Source of the DNA: CAWFZT01 sp963820415
Lineage (GTDB): Bacteria; Chloroflexota; Anaerolineae; Anaerolineales; Anaerolineaceae
DNA length: 64,000 bases
Direction of reading: 5' to 3'
NCBI GenBank assembly: GCA_963820415.1
Contig: CAWFZT010000008.1
Span: 124,001 to 188,000 of the forward strand
Numbering within the stretch: position 1 is the stretch's first letter; each line of letters opens with the position of its first letter. The position numbers were made by a program, and so were the translations under genes. Below the pieces are notes generated by a model. It searched no databases. It saw nothing but the letters and a program-made list of their open reading frames with translations, and was not told the DNA's origin. This document shows, piece by piece, positions 1-6,823 of the stretch.

Positions 1-208
1 CCTTATAGCGCAGGTCGGTGATCGACATGCCCCGTTCGGCCGCCACGGTCATCTCCAGGCCGGCCGCGTTATGCAGGATCACGGCGCGCACGCCACGCTC
101 GTTGCCATCCACCAGCTCCACCGCCTGGGCCGAGGCGATCTGGCTTATGTCGCCGATCCGGCGCAGCAACTCGGTTTTCGTATACTCTCTTCCCCAAATT
201 TTGGCCAT
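1..208 (-). CDS. DUF4432 / aldose-1-epimerase-like protein, N-terminal part only
   Basis: The gene runs off the left edge of the window, so only about 69 residues are visible. The protein begins MAKIWGREYTKTELLRRIGD and continues with a segment containing RGVRAV and ERGMSITDLR. This pattern is typical of the N-terminus of the DUF4432 family, a galactose-mutarotase-fold family usually found in sugar catabolic clusters. The ATG is preceded by an AGGAGGTG ribosome binding site a few bases upstream, which fixes the start. No catalytic residue can be judged from this fragment. The neighbouring zinc-dependent dehydrogenase and fucosidase remnant fit a carbohydrate-utilisation setting. The family call is from recognised sequence pattern and the function is inferred. 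Confidence 0.7.
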   Translation of the reverse strand, partial: MAKIWGREYTKTELLRRIGDISQIASAQAVELVDGNERGVRAVILHNAAGLEMTVAAERGMSITDLRYK

Positions 209-276
209 AAACACCTCCTATTGGTATTCACAGCGCAGGCACACGCTCTTCAGCGCACCCAACGCTCGGTAGCGCA

Positions 277-313
277 CACCCCTTCGGGTGCATGAAGAGT
301 GCCCGAAGGGGTG
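277..313. repeat. 12-bp stem hairpin in the 209-420 intergenic gap
   Basis: An exact inverted repeat (CACCCCTTCGGG and its complement) with a 13-base loop sits between the DUF4432 start and the 3' end of the dehydrogenase. There is no clear T-tract in the minus direction, so it may be a weak terminator of the dehydrogenase gene or an extragenic palindrome. Nothing else was recognised between 209 and 420. Confidence 0.45.
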
Positions 314-420
314 AGGGGTGGAGAAAACAGAGAAGAAGTTTTTTGTGATCATTGTGGTCAATTCTTAATCTTTTTATTCTATGTTTTCTCTGTTTCTCCG
401 CGGTGATATCTTCTTTGATC

Positions 421-1440
421 TTACAGGTCAATCATCACCTTCATGTATTCTCCGTGAGAGCCTTCGATCATCTCGTAGGCGTCCAGGTAGCGCTTGAACG
501 GGAAGCGCTGCGTCACCATCGGGCCAAGCTGCAGCTTGCCGTTAGCTGCCAGATCGATGGCGCGCTCGTAATCCTGCTTCTGGTACATCAGCGTGCCCAC
601 CAGGCTGAGCTCGCGGTCCTGCACGAAGCCCAGGTTCACCTCAGGTTTCTTGCCAAACACACCCACGATCACGATTGTGCTGCCTTTACGGGCGTAATCA
701 ACCGCCTGGGTGATCGTATCCTGCACCCCCACGCACTCGAACATCAGGTCGGCTTTATCCGGGCCGAAATACTTGAGAATAGCCTCGTTGAGGTTTTCCT
801 GCTTCGTGTTGACGGCATGCGCAAAGCCAGTCTCGTGGGCTTTATTCAGCTTGTATTCGCTCACGTCGGTGATGATCACGTCCGCCGCTCCGGAAGCCCT
901 GGCGACCTGCGCCACCAGGTTGCCGATGGTCCCCGCTCCCAACACGACCACCTTCTTACCTTCCACCCCGCCCGAGCGCCGCACTGCATGCGCCGCCACC
1001 GAGATTGGCTCGATCAGCGCGGCCTCGTCCAGGGTCATGTGCTCGGGCAGCTTGAGCACCATTTCAGCCTTGACTGGGAAGAATTCCTGCGCCGCCCCGC
1101 TGGTCTGGAAGCCCATCACCTTCAGGTTGTCGCAGATGTGGTACATGCCGTGCCGGCAGGGATAGCATACCCCGCAGGTGACCTGCGGCATGAAGACGAC
1201 CTTGTCGCCCGGCTTGAAACCGGTCACCCCGCTGCCGGTCTCCGCCACGACGCCGCCCACCTCGTGACCCTGCACCACCGGGTAGCTGGTGTAGGGGTGC
1301 AGCCCGTGGTAAACGTGGATATCTGAGCCGCACACGCCGATGCGCTTGATCTCGATCAGCACCTCACCGGCAGCCGGCTTTGGCCGGGGGATCTCGTTGA
1401 ATTCTATTTTGCCTGGACTGGTCATAATGGCTTGTAGCAT
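421..1440 (-). CDS. Zinc-dependent medium-chain alcohol/polyol dehydrogenase
   Basis: A 339-residue cytosolic oxidoreductase of the medium-chain dehydrogenase/reductase family, probably oxidising a polyol or sugar alcohol with NAD(P). The N-terminal GroES-like domain carries the catalytic zinc site (GVCGSDIH, then GHEVGGVV). A structural zinc lobe has four cysteines spaced as C-x2-C-x2-C-x7-C (CGVCYPCRHGMYHIC, near residues 90-105). The Rossmann motif VVLGAGTIGN lies near residue 170. Length is normal for sorbitol or threonine dehydrogenase relatives. The start follows an AAAGGAGAT ribosome binding site. Its neighbours (DUF4432, fucosidase fragment) suggest sugar catabolism, but the substrate cannot be chosen between L-fuconate, sorbitol, threonine and similar compounds. 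Confidence 0.85.
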   Translation of the reverse strand: MLQAIMTSPGKIEFNEIPRPKPAAGEVLIEIKRIGVCGSDIHVYHGLHPYTSYPVVQGHEVGGVVAETGSGVTGFKPGDKVVFMPQVTCGVCYPCRHGMYHICDNLKVMGFQTSGAAQEFFPVKAEMVLKLPEHMTLDEAALIEPISVAAHAVRRSGGVEGKKVVVLGAGTIGNLVAQVARASGAADVIITDVSEYKLNKAHETGFAHAVNTKQENLNEAILKYFGPDKADLMFECVGVQDTITQAVDYARKGSTIVIVGVFGKKPEVNLGFVQDRELSLVGTLMYQKQDYERAIDLAANGKLQLGPMVTQRFPFKRYLDAYEMIEGSHGEYMKVMIDL

Positions 1441-1477
1441 TTTTATCTCCTTTACGTTTTATTATAAGGCTGTCCTC

Positions 1478-1852
1478 TTACAATCTTGAACATGTATCGT
1501 TGTACTGCCTGTCCCACATGCTAAAACCGTCGTGATGCTCGCCTACCGGCCCCGCATTGCGCGCCCCTGAACCTGCAAACGCCTCAGCCCATTTATTCGG
1601 GTCGAATTTTTCGGCGGTGAACATGGGAATAAAATATTTCCAGCCAAACTTCTCCGGACCGCCGTAGGTCTTGACGTGATATTCCCACTGCGGCGTGCCT
1701 TCCCGGTACATGTTGTAAGGGTACCAGATGGCGTTCGGACCCTTGGCCGGCACGCAGTAGACGCCCCAGTGGGTATAAATACCGAACTTGGCATCTTTGA
1801 ACCACTGCGGGGTAACGTGTGTGCGCAGCGAATCCCAGGTGGGTTGGTACAT
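1478..1852 (-). pseudogene. Truncated GH29 alpha-L-fucosidase (N-terminal stub)
   Basis: About 124 residues resemble the start of GH29 alpha-L-fucosidases: WFKDAKFGIYTHWGVYCVP, then a segment with KWAEAFAGSGAR and the HHDGFSMW motif. Family members run to 400 residues or more. Here the frame ends a dozen residues after HHDGF, losing the catalytic nucleophile region and the whole C-terminal part. The start ATG at 1852 has a GGAGG site upstream, so the 5' end is intact. The text before HHDGF (GARNAGPVGE) is slightly off the usual sequence. The next gene begins soon after, so the missing two thirds are deleted rather than frameshifted. I regard this as a decaying gene. Confidence 0.75.
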
Positions 1853-2100
1853 ATAACCTCCGATAATGAAAATAGCGGAGCGACTACCTTGGTCACCTAA
1901 AGAGGTGCCCACAGGGGCGAGGATCTTCTTTCCGGGGCGGAGATGCATCTCCATGCACGGTAACAGGCCTGCCGGGGATGAGCCAGGCACAAATTTCCAC
2001 CAGAAAGCATTGATCTTCTTGTCTTTTTGTCGGACATATACTATTATTATATCAACAGCAGGTAATCGGCATTTGACCCTTATCATTAATCGGGCTTATT

Positions 2101-2212
2101 CGGATCTACCGTGGAATGTCCCCGGGTTTGGGGTTGTGAGCGTGCGTACGCACGCTCACAACCCCAAACCCGGGAGTTCACCACAGCAATTCTCAGAAAA
2201 CCTTAGTTTGGA
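2101..2212. repeat. Dispersed palindromic repeat, copy A (54-bp perfect palindrome)
   Basis: The centre, 2121-2174, is a perfect loopless 54-bp palindrome built on the core GAGCGTGCGTACGCACGCTC. Imperfect outer arms flank it (GGATCTACCGTGGA on the left, TTCACCACAGCAATTCTCAG on the right) and are roughly inverted repeats of each other. The element ends with AAAACCTTA. Related copies lie at 6694-6735, 11887-11954, 25578-25622 and 26443-26552. It sits immediately upstream of the gene starting at 2222. It could be a REP/BIME-like or MITE-like sequence; no open reading frame is present within it. Confidence 0.8.
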
Positions 2213-2221
2213 TATAAACGT

Positions 2222-3217
2222 ATGAGATATTTGAATGACAATGCGGCTTTTGTTCTAAGATACATGGCCGAACACGGCATTCTTGGCAGAAATTTCATGC
2301 AGCGCGAAAAACTGGCCAAAGCCTGTGGTCTTACTGAAGAAACTTTCGTCCAGGCGGAAGACGATCTGCTTCAGGCTGGATACATCACCGGCACCAAAGG
2401 CGGCATGTACGGCACGATGTGGCTTTCCTCGATCGGCATCGCCGCCTACCAATCCATCAAGAATGACTACATGCCCATCGATACCGACGCACAGCACATC
2501 CTGACTTACCTGATCGCACATGTGAACGAAAAAAACCTCGTGCCGGTACGCGAGATCTTCGAGAACACCGGCATCCCCGTTAATACCTTCGAGGATTCCA
2601 TCCAGCAGTTGAAAGAGATGGGCCTGGTCGAAGATGTTACAGGGGGATTCAGGGCTTTAAAACCCACCCTGGCCGGGCGCACGGTTGAAAAGACCGGCTT
2701 CCGCAAAGAGCCCGCCAAATTTACCCCGCCTCCCCCTTCGACCGGCCCCTTGCCTCCGATTAGCCCGGACCTCCACTCCGGCAACACCCAGCCGCTTCCC
2801 AGGGTAGATACTCCCCTCCTCGGAGCGGATATTCCCCTCAGAAGAGGGGATACTCCCCTCAGAGGAGGGGAGTATCCCCTCGTTCAAGTTGACAATGTAC
2901 AGGGGGAAGACGACGAATTGAAGAACGAGCTGGTCAAAATCGTCGACAAACTGGTCAACGACATGTTCCCCAAGCTCAGTAATGAGCATAAAAAGGAGTA
3001 CCTTGACATCGCCGTCCAATTCCAGCAAGAACTCAGGAAACCCGCTCTTGATTCGAAAAACTTGCGCAGGCTGCTGGGGGGATTGGCCTTCACTTCCGAC
3101 ATGGACGGCGCCTTCGACCCGGGGGATAGAGCTTTCCAACTATTAATCGACGCCCATCCAACCATCGTAACCATTGCCACTCTGTTGCGCAAAATTTTAG
3201 AGGCAGCGCCGCGCTGA
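2222..3217 (+). CDS. Hypothetical protein with tandem winged-helix-like N-terminal halves
   Basis: A 331-residue protein that I cannot assign to a named family. Residues 1-75 and about 85-160 each look like a small winged-helix fold: helices with a degenerate LAKACGLTEETFVQAEDDLL type turn, then a short beta wing (GYITGTKGGMYGTMWLS; GLVEDVTGGFRAL). Residues 165-225 form a proline- and glycine-rich linker, part of which is encoded by an inserted palindromic DNA repeat. The C-terminal 105 residues are helical and acidic. No membrane segment or signal peptide is seen. It stands alone and follows the large palindromic repeat by only nine bases. A DNA-binding or regulatory role is inferred from the winged-helix resemblance only. 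Confidence 0.6.
   Translation: MRYLNDNAAFVLRYMAEHGILGRNFMQREKLAKACGLTEETFVQAEDDLLQAGYITGTKGGMYGTMWLSSIGIAAYQSIKNDYMPIDTDAQHILTYLIAHVNEKNLVPVREIFENTGIPVNTFEDSIQQLKEMGLVEDVTGGFRALKPTLAGRTVEKTGFRKEPAKFTPPPPSTGPLPPISPDLHSGNTQPLPRVDTPLLGADIPLRRGDTPLRGGEYPLVQVDNVQGEDDELKNELVKIVDKLVNDMFPKLSNEHKKEYLDIAVQFQQELRKPALDSKNLRRLLGGLAFTSDMDGAFDPGDRAFQLLIDAHPTIVTIATLLRKILEAAPR
2812..2881 (+). repeat. In-frame palindromic repeat cluster inside the 2222 gene
   Basis: Five copies of a CCCCTC or GAGGGG motif occur in about 70 bases, in alternating orientation. The 3' part, 2850-2875, is a 26-base hairpin with 11-bp arms (ATACTCCCCTC) and a 4-base loop. The repeat is translated as part of the linker, giving the peptides TPLLGADIPL, RRGDTPLRGG and EYPLVQ. 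It keeps the reading frame, like the palindromic elements that insert in frame in other bacteria. Confidence 0.6.
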
Positions 3218-3235
3218 CCATCCTACAATGCTGTA

Positions 3236-3289
3236 GGGGAGGGTCTGGGCAGTGCAACGCGTAAATCCGTTATGGCCCAGACCCTCCCC
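3236..3289. repeat. 15-bp stem hairpin between convergent genes
   Basis: GGGGAGGGTCTGGGC is repeated inverted after a 24-base loop, just downstream of the 2222 gene and on the 3' side of uppP. It could act as a terminator for both genes, but no T-run follows. The rest of 3218-3422 holds no gene. Confidence 0.5.
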
Positions 3290-3422
3290 GGCGTAGGCGC
3301 AGCAATCCGTTGACTGGAACGGTTCTGTTTTACCAACGGTCATTCTGACTGCCATCATCGCTTATTCGGGATAACCGGTCAGTTTTATCCCATCCATCCC
3401 TTTCATCCCTGTTATATTTATC

Positions 3423-4304
3423 CTATCCACCGATCGTCATGCGCAGTATCGCCACAACCAGCACCAGCAGCGCCAGGGCAAAACGATAATACACAAACAC
3501 ACTGACCGAGTGCTTCTGCAAATAGCTCAACAGGAAGCGCACGCAGAAATAGCCGGTAATGGCGGCGGCAATAAAACCGACCGGGAAAAGCAGCAGGTCC
3601 TGGTGAGTAACCATCCCACCTTTGTAGCCCTGGTAGATATCCAGCAGGCTTTTTAAACCTGCCCCGGCTACGATGGGGATCGCCAGCAGGAAAGAAAAAC
3701 GGGCAGCGGCCTCGCGTTTCAGCCCGAGAGCCAGCCCGGTGGTGATCGTGCTGCCCGAGCGCGAAACGCCCGGAAAGATCGCCAGCGCCTGGGCAAAGCC
3801 AATATAGAGCACCTTCTTGAGGGTCAGGTCCGGTAAGTCTGCCGTGTGGCGCGCCAGCCGGTCCGTCAGCAGGAGGAACGCCCCCAACCAGGCGATAATC
3901 AACGCCATGGCGATCATGGCCTCGGGGTGAATGGGTTGGCCCGGGGTATGGAAAAGCGCCTCGATCTTCGATTCGGCCAAGAAGCCAATGACTCCGCCCG
4001 GAATGGTGCCGATGACGATAAACCAGGCCAGCCGGCGCTGGCTGTCCTGGCCAATCTTACGCTCTTTAATGCTCAACCAGCCGGCGCGCACCAGGACCAC
4101 CAGGTCCGCGGCAAAGAAAACCAACACTGCCAGCAGCGTGCCCAAATGCAGCGCCACGTCGAAAGACAGGCTGGTCAGGGCCGGGTCGGTCCAGTTGAAC
4201 AGCCAGGGGACGATAATCAGATGCGCCGAGCTTGAAATGGGGATGAATTCGGTTGCCCCCTGAAGAATACCCAGGATGATGGCCTGTATAAGGGTAACTA
4301 GCAT
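3423..4304 (-). CDS. uppP: Undecaprenyl-diphosphatase (BacA/UppP family)
   Basis: A 293-residue polytopic membrane enzyme that dephosphorylates undecaprenyl diphosphate to recycle the lipid carrier for peptidoglycan and other envelope polymers. The two signature motifs are present: ILQGATEFIPISSSAHLII near the N-terminus, holding the catalytic Glu and Ser residues, and FPGVSRSGSTIT near residue 185. At least seven hydrophobic spans are visible and the length is normal for the family. The gene stands alone and converges with the 2222 gene. A conserved WLGAFLLL segment and a long cytoplasmic or periplasmic loop around residues 85-115 are also seen. UppP in other bacteria contributes to bacitracin tolerance; that role is only inferred here. 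Confidence 0.93.
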   Translation of the reverse strand: MLVTLIQAIILGILQGATEFIPISSSAHLIIVPWLFNWTDPALTSLSFDVALHLGTLLAVLVFFAADLVVLVRAGWLSIKERKIGQDSQRRLAWFIVIGTIPGGVIGFLAESKIEALFHTPGQPIHPEAMIAMALIIAWLGAFLLLTDRLARHTADLPDLTLKKVLYIGFAQALAIFPGVSRSGSTITTGLALGLKREAAARFSFLLAIPIVAGAGLKSLLDIYQGYKGGMVTHQDLLLFPVGFIAAAITGYFCVRFLLSYLQKHSVSVFVYYRFALALLVLVVAILRMTIGG

Positions 4305-4611
4305 GTGGAATGGCTCCTGATGGAAAGATAGCTGGAAAAGACCAAACGGGTTTAAAGTTATCCTATTATACGCGATTTATCCAATCTTAGAAAAAACTAA
4401 AACTATATTAATATTATTGACTAATAGCATAGATACAATCTTATCCAAGCCTATTTTTATGCGGTGGGTTCCAATGGGTTTGGCTCAGGATTAAAGTAAG
4501 GATTAATTAAAAATGGAATTTACTAATAATTACCGACATGAAACAAGATGTTTATGAACCTTCTAATGTACTTCTTGTTTATGCTGGTCGGATAAAAAAG
4601 AGAGAAATACC
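4305..4611. other. AT-rich divergent intergenic region
   Basis: About 300 bases between the uppP start and the lipoprotein start, clearly richer in A+T than the surrounding genes. Both genes point outward, so it should hold the two promoters. No operator, hairpin or RNA gene was recognised. Confidence 0.5.
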
Positions 4612-5241
4612 ATGAGAAAACAACAATCACTGTGGCGGGTACTTGCTCTAAGCCTGTTCCTGATGATGGTGATAAGCTGCGTAACACTCCCGCCCAGGCA
4701 GCAAACCCCGTCTGCGACGCCCACCAGCGCAGGGGGCGGCAATAGCGGTGGGGAAATTGCCAACACCCCGGACCCAACCTCCAACCCGACGCCTGTCCCG
4801 ACCTTGGCGCCTACCTCCCACCCGACCCATGTCCCGACGACCGCGCCTACCTCCAATCCAACCCCCAGGCCGCAGGGCCCTTACGTCGTCAAGCAAATCC
4901 GCAGCGCGGGCGGCGAAACCATTTCGGGCGAAGTGTGCAGCATCACGGATGCTTTTGATGTGACTTTCAAAGCTCCCGCCGTCACCTTTATCACCAGATT
5001 TGTCCCGCAGAACGATTCCTCTGGCAATTTATCTTACGCTTATTCCCTCCCAAAAGCTGGCGAAACCCATGATGCCACAGGAACCTATACGCTCAGCCTG
5101 GCGAGTGCGGATGGCACGCTGCTCCTTTCGATGAAAGTCTCCGACCACGTGGTCTTCAAGGGGTTTGACGGGATAATGCCTGTCAATTACGAATTCAACC
5201 TGGTGCCTTCCATGAATACCTCCTGCTCGGCTTCTCACTAA
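4612..5241 (+). CDS. Putative lipoprotein with Pro/Thr-rich linker
   Basis: A 209-residue secreted protein. The N-terminus has positive residues (MRKQQ), a hydrophobic stretch and a lipobox-like LMMVISC, so Cys23 is the probable lipidated residue. Residues 40-88 are low-complexity and consist of repeated PTSNPTPVPT-type units, a typical surface spacer. The remaining 120 residues form a beta-rich domain with two cysteines (EVCSI and NTSCS) that may bond. I do not recognise the domain. The ATG follows AAAGAGAGAAATACC, a modest ribosome binding site. It is probably anchored outside the cytoplasmic membrane, with function unknown. Confidence 0.7.
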   Translation: MRKQQSLWRVLALSLFLMMVISCVTLPPRQQTPSATPTSAGGGNSGGEIANTPDPTSNPTPVPTLAPTSHPTHVPTTAPTSNPTPRPQGPYVVKQIRSAGGETISGEVCSITDAFDVTFKAPAVTFITRFVPQNDSSGNLSYAYSLPKAGETHDATGTYTLSLASADGTLLLSMKVSDHVVFKGFDGIMPVNYEFNLVPSMNTSCSASH

Positions 5242-5283
5242 ACAAAAATGGATTGCAGCTAATCAAAAAAGATCTCATCGTGT

Positions 5284-5634
5284 GGGCAGTCCTTTTGACT
5301 TACGTCGCCTCAGCCAACCAGCTTTACATCAAGTTTATCCTCGAAGACGGAAAACCGGTCAGCGAAAATGATCCGCTTCTACCAGGGGCAGTATGAGTTC
5401 ACGCCCAAACTGGCTGAGGAATTGGTCACCAAACTGCTGGCGCAAGCCGACCCGGCCAACCCGCCGGTGATTATCCTCCAGTCGGACGAGGGCGCCCGTA
5501 ATATCAAGCGCCGCGATCAAAACAACGTCATCCTGGGCGGCGTGATGGAAAATTACCCGATCGACACGTTTGTGGTCGTGCTCAACCACTACCTGAACGC
5601 CGGGATTGCAGTAGACGAAGGGGGGAAATGAGTA
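5284..5634 (+). pseudogene. Remnant resembling the C-terminus of a sulfatase-like membrane protein
   Basis: Two adjoining frames together resemble the end of long sulfatase/phosphatase-fold membrane proteins. The first frame (about 5284-5395) contains YIKFILEDGKPVSEND and then stops. The second frame (5368-5631) contains EELVTKLLAQ, PPVIILQSDEGAR and YPIDTFVVVLNHYL, comparable to the PPVIILQxDHGP and P(V/I)NTFR segments I associate with that group. The N-terminal membrane part is absent and a frame change is needed to join the halves. The short ORF could alternatively be an unrelated small protein, so the family call is tentative. Confidence 0.35.
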
Positions 5635-5637
5635 TTT

Positions 5638-6669
5638 CTAGTACGGAATCGGGCTGATGCGCTCCAGCTTCTCCAGGCGATGGGTGGCGATGATCTGCCG
5701 CACCGTACCGGTCAGGCCGCGCATCACCAGGCTGTCGGTGCGGGCGCCGTGCGGGAAATAGCTCACCCCACGCAGCAGCTCGCCATCCGTGATCCCCGTG
5801 GCGGCGAAAAAAACGTCGTCGGTATTGACCAGATCATTAATGGTCATCACCTTATTGAAATCATAGCCCTGGTCCAGAGCGCGCCGGCGTTCATCCTCGT
5901 TGCGCGCGTACAGCTTGCCCTGGATGGCGCCGCCCATGCAGCGCAGGCCACAGGCCGCCAGCACGCCCTCTGGCGTACCGCCAATCCCCATCAGCAGGTC
6001 TACCCGCGATTCAGGCCAGGCGGTCATGATGGCCCCAGACACGTCCCCATCCTGGATCAGGCGGATGCGCGCCCCGGTTTTGCGTACTTCGGCGATCAAC
6101 TTCTCATGCCGCGGCCGGTCCAGGATCACCACGGTCAGGTCGTTAACGTTTACGCCCTTGGCGCGAGCAACTTTTTTCAGGTTATCTTCCACCGGGGCCT
6201 GGATATCGATCACATCTTTGGCCAAGGGCCCCGTGGCAATTTTATCCATATACACCACCGGGCCGGGATTGAACATCGCCCCGCACGGCGCCAGGGCAAT
6301 TGTGGCGATGGCGTTGGAAATTCCCAAAGAAACCAGGCGCGTCCCGTCGATCGGGTCCACGGCGATATCCACCTCTGGCAGGCCGCCCGTCCCCACATCT
6401 TCGCCGTTAAACAGCATAGGCGCCTGGTCTTTTTCACCTTCGCCGATCACGATGTGACCGTTCATCTGGATGCTGTTCAGCATGAAACGCATGGCGTCCA
6501 CGGCAGCCTTATCCGCCCCAATTTTATCGCCGCGCCCCACCTGCCGGCCAGCGCTCAGCGCCGCCGCTTCGGTTACCCGCACCAGCTCGAGGGCCAGGTT
6601 GCGCGTGGGCACGTTATCAATCGTCGCCGTCCCAAATTCAGGATGGATATATTGGTCATCAGCATTCAT
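5638..6669 (-). CDS. glpX: Class II fructose-1,6-bisphosphatase (GlpX)
   Basis: Hydrolyses fructose-1,6-bisphosphate to fructose-6-phosphate in gluconeogenesis, in the cytosol. Diagnostic motifs are GEGEKDQAPMLFNGEDVG near residue 80 and the metal/phosphate motif VDPIDGTR near residue 105, both characteristic of the GlpX/SBPase type. The start is placed at the ATG at 6669 (MNADDQYIHP), because the GGAGGG ribosome binding site lies directly upstream and the longer frame would need a TTG overlapping that site. The protein is about 343 residues, normal for the family. It is divergent from the alpha-mannosidase gene, with one half-copy of the dispersed repeat in between. Confidence 0.95.
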   Translation of the reverse strand: MNADDQYIHPEFGTATIDNVPTRNLALELVRVTEAAALSAGRQVGRGDKIGADKAAVDAMRFMLNSIQMNGHIVIGEGEKDQAPMLFNGEDVGTGGLPEVDIAVDPIDGTRLVSLGISNAIATIALAPCGAMFNPGPVVYMDKIATGPLAKDVIDIQAPVEDNLKKVARAKGVNVNDLTVVILDRPRHEKLIAEVRKTGARIRLIQDGDVSGAIMTAWPESRVDLLMGIGGTPEGVLAACGLRCMGGAIQGKLYARNEDERRRALDQGYDFNKVMTINDLVNTDDVFFAATGITDGELLRGVSYFPHGARTDSLVMRGLTGTVRQIIATHRLEKLERISPIPY

Positions 6670-6693
6670 CTTACCCTCCGCCAAGATTGATCC

Positions 6694-6735
6694 GAGTTCA
6701 CCACAGCTATTCCCAAGAACCTTATAGATTATAAG
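6694..6735. repeat. Dispersed palindromic repeat, partial copy B
   Basis: GAGTTCACCACAGCTATTCC followed by AAGAACCTTATAG matches the right arm of copy A at about 2174-2204 with few changes. The palindromic core and left arm are missing. It lies just upstream of glpX. Confidence 0.6.
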
Positions 6736-6823
6736 ACAGCCCGGGTAAGTTTAGATTACAATAAATTAAGTAACCGCTTTTCTAAAAGAAACGCGTCACT
6801 CCATCACCGGCTGCAGGACAAAT

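Noticed and set aside
352..1326. A 324-residue plus-strand ORF opposite the dehydrogenase
   Set aside because: It lies opposite a clear zinc-dehydrogenase gene and is rich in His, Val and Arg as expected of antisense frames.
5680..6690. A 336-residue plus-strand ORF opposite glpX
   Set aside because: It is a shadow frame of the well-conserved glpX gene, with His-rich non-protein-like composition.
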